Shown: piece after piece, positions 13,861 through 18,279 of the stretch
Layout of the letters: every line of letters starts with the position of its first letter
Numbering within the stretch: position 1 is the first letter of the stretch
Assembly: GCA_030146615.1 (NCBI GenBank)
Contig: JASLBL010000687.1
Span: 1-18,279 of the forward strand
Direction of reading: 5' to 3'
Origin: Actinomycetes bacterium
Lineage (GTDB): Bacteria > Actinomycetota > CALGFH01
DNA length: 18,279 bases
Notes under the pieces: model-generated
The model's database searches: none
What the model saw: only the letters and a program-made list of their open reading frames with translations
What the model was told of the DNA's origin: nothing
Translations under genes and position numbers: made by a program

Positions 13861-15981
13861 TCAGCCGAGGTGGCGGGGGATACGGCGGTGCCAGGTCCGG
13901 GCCCAGCGGAGCTCGTCACCTTCGCGGGCCTTGAGCTCGAGCTGGATCTCGAAGGCGTCGGCGTCGCCCTTCAGGTCCAGCCGGGCGCTGGTGGCAACGG
14001 TCGCCTCCGGCCACTCGACGCGGTAGGCGGCCGACCCGCGGGCCCAGCTCAGCCCCGGCCGGTCCAGGGCCACCCCGACCGTCCCCTGGTACCGCTCGAC
14101 CAGGACCGTCCCGTCCGGCAGGTCGGAGCGGCCGCCGTGGTCGATCTCGGCCTCGGTGCGGTGCCCGAGCACGTCCCGCACCACCCGCCACCGGGTCGGG
14201 GGGTCCGGGGCGCTCATGGCCCGTCCCCCGGCCAGCCGAGGATCCGCGCCCGGGTCCCCGTCCCCGTCACCGGGCGGCTCGGCCGGGGCGCCAGGACGGG
14301 GAGGGGAGAGCGAGGGCGGCGGCGCCGGGCTCGGCCCCTCCAGCACCGGCAGGGTGAGGGTGGACCCGTCGCGTTCCACCGTCAGGGTCACCGGCCCCGG
14401 CGGCGGCACCAGGTTCGGCCAGTCCGATCCCGCCAGCGACAGCCGCAGCCGGTGCCCGGCCGGGAACACCCACGAGGTCGCGTCCAGCTCCAGCTCGACC
14501 GTCTCGAGGTCCTCCGGCGGCATCGGCTCCGGGTCGGTCCGCGACCGCCGCTGGGTCAGGTTGAGGAACCCGCGTGCCACCAGGGTCGAGGCCCCGTCCG
14601 GGAACACGTCGCACAGCTTGGCCGACAGGAACGCCACCGGCGCCGACGCCGCCACCCGGGTCACCAGCCGCGGATGCCCGAGGATCTCCAGGTCCCGCTC
14701 CAGCTCCCAGTCGTAGGTCAGCGAGAAGGCGTCATCGGCCCGCTGGTCGTCCGGCTGCCCGAACGGCAGGTGCCCGGCGCAGCTGATCCAGGCCGCGCTC
14801 CCGACGTCGGGCCGCACGTCCAGCCGGTCGACCGCCGCCCCCGCCGGGTGGGCGCCGTCGGCGACCGGGGCCGGGTCGGGGTTGCGAGGGTCAGGGGCCG
14901 AGCTGGGGTCCGGAGGATCGAGGCCGCGAGGGTCCGGGGCCGGGTGCCCGGCCGCTCCCAGGGGCAGGGTCAGGCTGGTGGCCCGATCTGGGGGCCAGGC
15001 TGGCTCGTTCCGCCAGACCCCGGGCTGCTCGTCGAGGTCGGGGGCGGGCCGGGTGCTGTGGCGGACGAACACGGTCACCGGCGGTGCCTCGTCGACGCCG
15101 TTGCGGTCGTCGCGCAGCCAGCGGTCCCACCAGCGGACCATCTCCGGGACCAGGTCGATCCGCGGCCCGGGCAGGGAGTTGTCGGTGGCCATGTGGCTCC
15201 AGGGCCCCAACAGCAGCCGGGCCGGCGCCCGCAGCCGCTCCAGCACCCGGAAGGTGGCGTTGCGGTAGCCGTCGGCCCAGCCCGCGACCAGCATCGTCGG
15301 GCACTCGATCCGCTCGTACGCCGGCCGCAGCGACCCCTGGCGCCAGTACGGGCCGTCGGCCTGCTCCTCGAGCCACCGCAGCAGCCACGGCTCCAGGCCC
15401 TCGACCCGCTCCCGCCACCGCTCCCGCCAGTCCGGCCCGGCGATCGCCGGCACCGGCGGCAGGGCGTTCAGGGCGACCATGTACAGCGGGTAGTCGACCA
15501 GGTCGAGCAGCTTGACCGCCCCGCCGGTGTAGTGCACGTCGTCGGTGTAGCGGTCGTCACTGGCGTAGATGGCGACGATCGCCTTCAGCGCCGGCGGCCG
15601 CCCGGCCGCCACCTGGAGCGAGTTGAACCCCGAGTAGCTGGTCCCGTACATCCCGACCGCCCCGGTGGACCACGGCTGGTCGGCCAGCCACCCGATCACC
15701 TGGCACAGGTCGGCCTGCTCACTCGCCGGGTACTCGTCGGTCGCCACTCCCTCCGACGACCCCGTTCCCCGCAGATCCACCCGGGCCACCGCGTACCCGT
15801 ACTCCCCGGACAGCCGCTCGTACTCCGGCCGGTACGACGCCGTCGCGTCGTCCTTCCGGTACGGCAGCGCCTCCAGCACCACCGGCACCGCCCGCCCGTC
15901 CTCCGCCCCCTCCGGCAGGTACAGGCTGACCGCAAGCCGAACCCCGTCCTCCATCGGGATCCAGCTCCGCCGCTCACCCAT
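13861..15981 (-). CDS. CocE/NonD-family hydrolase (S15-type alpha/beta hydrolase)
   Basis: This 706-residue cytosolic hydrolase has no signal peptide. The N-terminal W-I-P-M-E-D-G-V-R-L-A and L-P-Y-R-K-D-D are typical openings of this family. The catalytic Ser is S115 in G-T-S-Y-S-G, the Asp D237 in G-W-A-D-G-Y and the His H263 in G-P-W-S-H. The C-terminal jelly-roll domain includes L-T-Y-D-W-E-L-E and S-D-W-P-N-L-V. The family cleaves esters, amides or acyl-peptides; cocaine esterase and glutaryl-7-ACA acylase belong to it. Length exceeds the usual ~550-600 because of two Pro/Asp/Gly-rich low-complexity inserts (about residues 346-385 and 546-590), the first built from an in-frame repeat. 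ATG 15981 starts next to the putative leaderless promoter. Confidence 0.9.
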   Translation of the reverse strand: MGERRSWIPMEDGVRLAVSLYLPEGAEDGRAVPVVLEALPYRKDDATASYRPEYERLSGEYGYAVARVDLRGTGSSEGVATDEYPASEQADLCQVIGWLADQPWSTGAVGMYGTSYSGFNSLQVAAGRPPALKAIVAIYASDDRYTDDVHYTGGAVKLLDLVDYPLYMVALNALPPVPAIAGPDWRERWRERVEGLEPWLLRWLEEQADGPYWRQGSLRPAYERIECPTMLVAGWADGYRNATFRVLERLRAPARLLLGPWSHMATDNSLPGPRIDLVPEMVRWWDRWLRDDRNGVDEAPPVTVFVRHSTRPAPDLDEQPGVWRNEPAWPPDRATSLTLPLGAAGHPAPDPRGLDPPDPSSAPDPRNPDPAPVADGAHPAGAAVDRLDVRPDVGSAAWISCAGHLPFGQPDDQRADDAFSLTYDWELERDLEILGHPRLVTRVAASAPVAFLSAKLCDVFPDGASTLVARGFLNLTQRRSRTDPEPMPPEDLETVELELDATSWVFPAGHRLRLSLAGSDWPNLVPPPGPVTLTVERDGSTLTLPVLEGPSPAPPPSLSPPRPGAPAEPPGDGDGDPGADPRLAGGRAMSAPDPPTRWRVVRDVLGHRTEAEIDHGGRSDLPDGTVLVERYQGTVGVALDRPGLSWARGSAAYRVEWPEATVATSARLDLKGDADAFEIQLELKAREGDELRWARTWHRRIPRHLG
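14884..14942 (-). repeat. in-frame 42-bp-period repeat in the CocE/NonD gene
   Basis: A 17-base unit at 14884-14900 recurs at 14926-14942 with one difference (A or C at the tenth base). The 42-base offset is 14 codons, so the repeat keeps the reading frame and encodes D-P-R-rich linker segments. It looks like replication-slippage growth of a disordered linker. Confidence 0.6.
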
Positions 15982-15987
15982 CCCCGG

Positions 15988-16016
15988 ATTCTCGCGGTCC
16001 GCCCTGGCCCGCGCAA
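15988..16016 (-). promoter_or_regulatory. putative leaderless promoter of the CocE/NonD gene
   Basis: On the minus strand TTGCGC (16011-16016), a 17-base spacer and GAGAAT (15988-15993) lie just ahead of ATG 15981, with 6 bases between the -10 and the start codon. That spacing suits transcription starting at the ATG. The match to consensus is partial. Confidence 0.4.
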
Positions 16017-16034
16017 TGCTCGCCTTGGTGCCGG

Positions 16035-16285
16035 TCAGGCAGTGAGGAGCACCAGCCCGTCGCGCTCGGCGAAGTCGGCGAAGTCGCGGTGGTTGAGGGT
16101 CAGCAGTGGCAGCCCGGCCTCGATACCGCAGGCCGCGATCCAGGAGTCGTGCAGCGGCCGGGGCCGCCCACGTCGCTGTGCCTGGCAGCCAACTCAGCCA
16201 AGACCGTTGCCACCGTCAGGCCGGCCGGGAGGCGACCCGCGCGGTGCAGCGAGACCACGTCGGTGTCGAGGACGATGCGGGCCAC
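16035..16285 (-). pseudogene. vapC-type PIN-domain toxin remnant
   Basis: From GTG 16285 the frame reads A-R-I-V-L-D-T-D-V-V-S-L-H-R-A-G-R-L-P-A, the PIN start with its first catalytic Asp pair. It soon reaches V-L-A-E-L-A-A-R and then runs into nonsense. In another frame, to the TGA at 16035-16037, the C-terminal half is clear: R-G-R-P-R-P-L-H-D-S-W-I-A-A-C, then L-P-L-L-T-L-N-H-R-D-F-A-D-F-A. Intact relatives are about 130 residues. Here roughly 55-65 residues are missing between G-R-L-P-A-G-L and the L-A-E-L-A-A segment, and a frameshift follows near 16155-16175. It cannot make a working RNase. The antitoxin gene upstream is also only a fragment. Confidence 0.75.
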
Positions 16286-16291
16286 GGCCGG

Positions 16292-16357
16292 TCAGTCGCG
16301 ATAGCGGGCGCGCTCCTCCGTGCGTATCTGCTGAAGGGACTCTCTGAACTCCTCCAT
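16292..16357 (-). pseudogene. possible VapB antitoxin 3' remnant (21-codon ORF)
   Basis: A 21-residue frame starting at ATG 16357 reads M-E-E-F-R-E-S-L-Q-Q-I-R-T-E-E-R-A-R-Y-R-D and stops 6 bases before the vapC remnant start. Its length, charge and position resemble the helical tail of a VapB antitoxin that has lost its DNA-binding half. The 98 bases between vapC and the CPBP stop hold nothing else. This rests on context and composition only. Confidence 0.35.
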
Positions 16358-16391
16358 CTCCGAACCGGCATCTGTGGACAACCCGGGCGAC

Positions 16392-17156
16392 CTACCCCGG
16401 GAGCCACCAGACGTGGCCGCGGAGGGCGAGGTAGCCCAGGCCGGCGGCGGCGTCGATGAGGAAGTGGGCGATGACCAGGGGGGTGGTGCGGCCGCGGAGC
16501 TGGTAGAGGCGGCCGAAGAACAGGCCGAGGGCGAGGTTGCCGAAGAAGCCGCCGAAGCCCTGGTAGAGGTGGTAGGCACCGCGGAGGAGGGCGCTGGACC
16601 AGAGGGCCTTGGCGGGGGACCAGCCGAGCTGGTCGAGGCGGCGGAGCAGGTAGCCGCAGACGATCACCTCTTCGAGGAGGCCGCTGCGGGCGGCGGCCAG
16701 GAGCAGCACCGGGATCGTCCACCAGTTGCCGGTGGGGGGGATCGGGACCACGGTGCGGTTGACGCCCAGGCTGACGGCCAGGATGTAGATGCCGAGGCCG
16801 ACCCCGCCGACCAGGGCGGCCAGGCTGACCCCCCAGCGGAGGTCGTCCCAGGGTCGGGTGGTGTCGAGGCCGATGCTGGCCGCGGACTCGCCGGAGCGGC
16901 CGAGGAGGTGGAGGACGAGGAAGACCGGGACGGCCGAGGTGCCCAGGTTGAGCAGCTGGTAGATGAGGCCGACGTCGGCGAACAGGGGCGCCTCGACCCC
17001 GCGGATCGGCGCCGACAGGATGTCGACGATCGCGTACAGGGCCGACGCGGCCAGCGAGAGGGCCAGGACCAGGGCCACCTCGTCCCGCAGGAGCCGCCGC
17101 CCGGGCAGCCTGTGCGGATCTGGCGGTTGGCGTTCGGACAGCTCGTGCTTGCTCAC
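16392..17156 (-). CDS. CPBP-family intramembrane metalloprotease (CAAX/bacteriocin-processing Abi domain)
   Basis: This 254-residue membrane protein has about seven hydrophobic segments. The Abi/CPBP motifs are: E162-E163 in L-E-E-V-I-V-C-G-Y-L-L-R-R, H196 in R-G-A-Y-H-L-Y-Q-G, and H231 with D235 in A-H-F-L-I-D. The usual Arg of EExxxR is Cys here, though the glutamates and histidines expected to bind zinc are intact. Roles in this family include prenyl-protein processing, bacteriocin self-immunity and stress signalling; which applies cannot be told. GTG 17156 was chosen over the earlier frame start at 17222, because the extra 22 residues would lie within the tnpB end and look unlike protein. 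The protein starts 32 bases past the tnpB stop. Confidence 0.87.
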   Translation of the reverse strand: MSKHELSERQPPDPHRLPGRRLLRDEVALVLALSLAASALYAIVDILSAPIRGVEAPLFADVGLIYQLLNLGTSAVPVFLVLHLLGRSGESAASIGLDTTRPWDDLRWGVSLAALVGGVGLGIYILAVSLGVNRTVVPIPPTGNWWTIPVLLLAAARSGLLEEVIVCGYLLRRLDQLGWSPAKALWSSALLRGAYHLYQGFGGFFGNLALGLFFGRLYQLRGRTTPLVIAHFLIDAAAGLGYLALRGHVWWLPG

Positions 17157-17157
17157 T

Positions 17158-17192
17158 CCGTTACGGTAACGGCATCGGCTCAAGCGCGTCAG
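17158..17192 (-). promoter_or_regulatory. putative CPBP promoter with 15-bp perfect palindrome
   Basis: CCGTTAC-G-GTAACGG (17158-17172) is a perfect 7-1-7 inverted repeat two bases from the GTG start. Inside it, on the minus strand, TACCGT (17163-17168) could be a -10 with 6 bases to the GTG, giving a leaderless mRNA. CTGACG (17187-17192), 18 bases upstream, could be the -35 and includes the tnpB stop codon. The palindrome is certain; the promoter and any operator role are inferred. Confidence 0.4.
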
Positions 17193-17260
17193 GCGACCCA
17201 CGTGGTGGTGCTCGGACGCCACCCTTCTCGGGTGTCCTCGACTCCAGTGATCTCTGGAGC
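17189..17260 (-). ncRNA. possible omega/reRNA scaffold at the tnpB 3' end
   Basis: TnpB guide RNAs usually come from the 3' end of tnpB and the flanking right end. Here the minus strand carries clustered short hairpins in the last codons of tnpB: CTCCAG/CTGGAG (17242-17247, 17254-17259), CACCC/GGGTG (17220-17224, 17230-17234) and the palindrome CCACGTGG (17198-17205). The coded tail past the zinc finger is Gly/Glu/Asp/Thr rich with no domain. The RNA end and guide cannot be set from sequence alone. Confidence 0.35.
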
Positions 17261-18279
17261 GTTGGTTCCTCCTTCATCGGGGCCGGTTTCGCCGTCGTCA
17301 AGGCAACGGCCAGCGCCTTCCCCTCCGGGGGCATTGGTGACCCGGCCGCCCGCTTGGCGGTCCGGAGCCTGAGCATGCTCGGCCCAGGCGGCGAGATTGG
17401 CGGCTGCGTTGCGATCGCGGTCAGTGACGAGCTCGCAGGTATCGCAGCGAAAGACCCGCTCGGCCAGCCCCATCCGCTCCTTCAGCGTTCCACACCGCGA
17501 GCAGGTCCTACTCGATGCAAACCAGCGATCGCAGACCACCAGCTCCGCCCCGAACCATTCAGTCTTGTAGGTGAGCTGGCGGGCGAACTCCGACCAGGCA
17601 GCGTCCGCGACGGCGCGGGCGAGGCGGTTGTGGCGGACGAGGTTGTCGACGGCGAGGTTCTCAATGGCCAACCGGGCGTGGTTCTTGACCAGCTGGCTCG
17701 AGATCTCGTGGAGGAAGGTTCGGCGGGCATGGAAAATCTGGGCGTGTTCGCGACGAATCCGCCTGACGACCTTGGCATGGTTGCGGGAGCCGCGCTTCGC
17801 CCGCGACAAAGCGCGGGAGCACCGCCGTACCCGGCGAAGCCGGCGCGTGAGTGGATCGTTTGTGTGCCAGCGGCCGATCTCAGTCCTGTCTGACGTTGCT
17901 GCGACGGCGAAAGCGACAAGGCCGAGGTCCACCCCAACGTAGCCGCCGCCCTCGTGGGCAGCGAGCTGATGGCGGCGTCAAGGGTGAAAATCGGGCGCCT
18001 GGACGTTCAGGCTGACATACCCGCGGGTTCCGCGCCGAGCTACGGTGGCGAAGAGGAGCTTGGCTCTTGGGATGTCCCGTTGCTCTCCGCTGATGCGATC
18101 CAACTGCGCGTCGGGGCGGAGTAGCTGCCGGAGCCTTCGAGTGTTGTCGTGCACCCGAACCTGACCGATCGTGGGAAGGGTGACCGATCGTAGATGTCCT
18201 TCGCCAACGCGGATCAAGTACCCACCAGGCTGTCGCTTGTTGCGCAGACGGAACCTGTCGGGGCAACGGCCCTTGCGCT
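17189..18279 (-). pseudogene. tnpB: tnpB (IS200/IS605-type RNA-guided nuclease), internal stop, 5' end outside the window
   Basis: The frame enters from the right edge (K-G-R-C-P-D-R-F-R-L-R-N-K), passes V-T-L-P-T-I-G-Q-V-R-V-H-D and V-S-L-N-V-Q-A-P-D-F-H-P, and meets TGA at 17978-17980. In the same frame it goes on R-R-H-Q-L-A-A-H-E-G-G-G-Y-V-G-V-D-L-G, so this is a single nonsense codon and not a frameshift. The RuvC residues look intact: D in V-D-L-G, E in A-I-E-N-L, and D in T-D-R-D-R-N-A-A. The zinc finger C-S-R-C-G ... C-D-T-C is present. Intact members are DNA nickases/cutters guided by omega RNA, encoded in IS elements. The gene is more AT-rich than its neighbours, in keeping with arrival by transfer. 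Translation could restart at GTG 17932, giving only the C-terminal half. No tnpA is in the window. Confidence 0.85.
17189..18279 (-). mobile_element. IS200/IS605- or IS607-type element, partial
   Basis: The tnpB remnant marks an insertion element whose left boundary (the tnpB 3' side) lies close to 17160-17189 and whose other end is outside the window. No terminal repeats or transposase gene can be seen, so the exact ends and family are open. Its edge abuts the CPBP gene start. Confidence 0.6.

Noticed and set aside
13504..16347. 947-codon open frame on the + strand
   Set aside because: It is antisense to the CocE/NonD and S33 genes. Its product is a Pro/Arg/Gly-rich string with no domain, as expected from the opposite strand of high-GC coding DNA.
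9031..16381. DnaA-box-like TTGTCCACA at 11722-11730, its reverse complement at 16373-16381 and a near match around 9030
   Set aside because: These are scattered single copies without clustering, an AT-rich unwinding region, or dnaA/dnaN; there is no sign of an origin.
17978..17980. TGA in tnpB read as selenocysteine or another amino acid
   Set aside because: TnpB proteins are not known as selenoproteins, I see no SECIS-like hairpin directly after it, and other genes here use TGA as a normal stop.
17189..18279. tnpB as a nuclease-dead TldR repressor
   Set aside because: The RuvC Asp, Glu and Asp residues are all present, so the hallmark loss is missing.
1..18279. CRISPR arrays, tRNA or rRNA genes, riboswitches
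   Set aside because: I saw no regularly spaced repeats, no cloverleaf or rRNA-like sequence, and no gap between genes is long enough for a typical riboswitch.

Overview
This is a very GC-rich, densely packed bacterial segment. The Streptomyces-like third-position bias, the GTG starts, the probable leaderless genes and the protein families (BetI-type TetR, actinobacterial-type VapC and TnpB, CPBP proteases, CocE/NonD hydrolases) point to an actinobacterium. I cannot place it more finely; a Chloroflexota soil lineage is the main alternative.

Layout. (1) Positions 1-3828 hold the 3' part of a peptide/opine-type ABC importer operon on the + strand: a solute-binding protein (5' end outside the window, C-terminal membrane anchor), two permeases joined by a one-base stop/start overlap, and a single ATPase whose reading frame is broken. 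(2) Positions 3880-7882 are a + strand oxidative operon: a PYROXD2/CrtO-like FAD oxidoreductase, a Rieske oxygenase with the NxxECYHC iron site of the carnitine/betaine/choline group, and a sarcosine-oxidase-like flavoprotein with a 4-base overlap. (3) Positions 7898-8959 hold an unknown one-helix membrane protein and a convergent VOC/glyoxalase protein. (4) Positions 9065-10981 hold a BetI-type TetR regulator divergent from a second Rieske oxygenase. (5) Positions 10927-15981, - strand: a SAM methyltransferase, a secreted S33 peptidase and a cytosolic CocE/NonD hydrolase. (6) Positions 16035-18279, - strand: remnants of a VapBC pair, a CPBP membrane protease, and a 5'-incomplete tnpB with an internal stop.

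How it fits together. The most coherent unit is a probable N-methyl/quaternary-ammonium catabolic regulon. An 18-bp sequence, identical at 16 of 18 positions, lies in the promoter region of the FAD-oxidoreductase/Rieske/sarcosine-oxidase operon and again in the tetR/second-Rieske divergent region. This suggests that one TetR protein controls both units. A plausible flow is import by the ABC system, N-demethylation by the Rieske oxygenases, then oxidation of a secondary or tertiary N-methyl amine by the sarcosine-oxidase-like enzyme. No reductase partner for either Rieske oxygenase lies in the window, and the substrate is not shown by the sequence. The right-hand end is a zone of decay and insertion, where the CPBP gene begins 32 bases after the tnpB stop.
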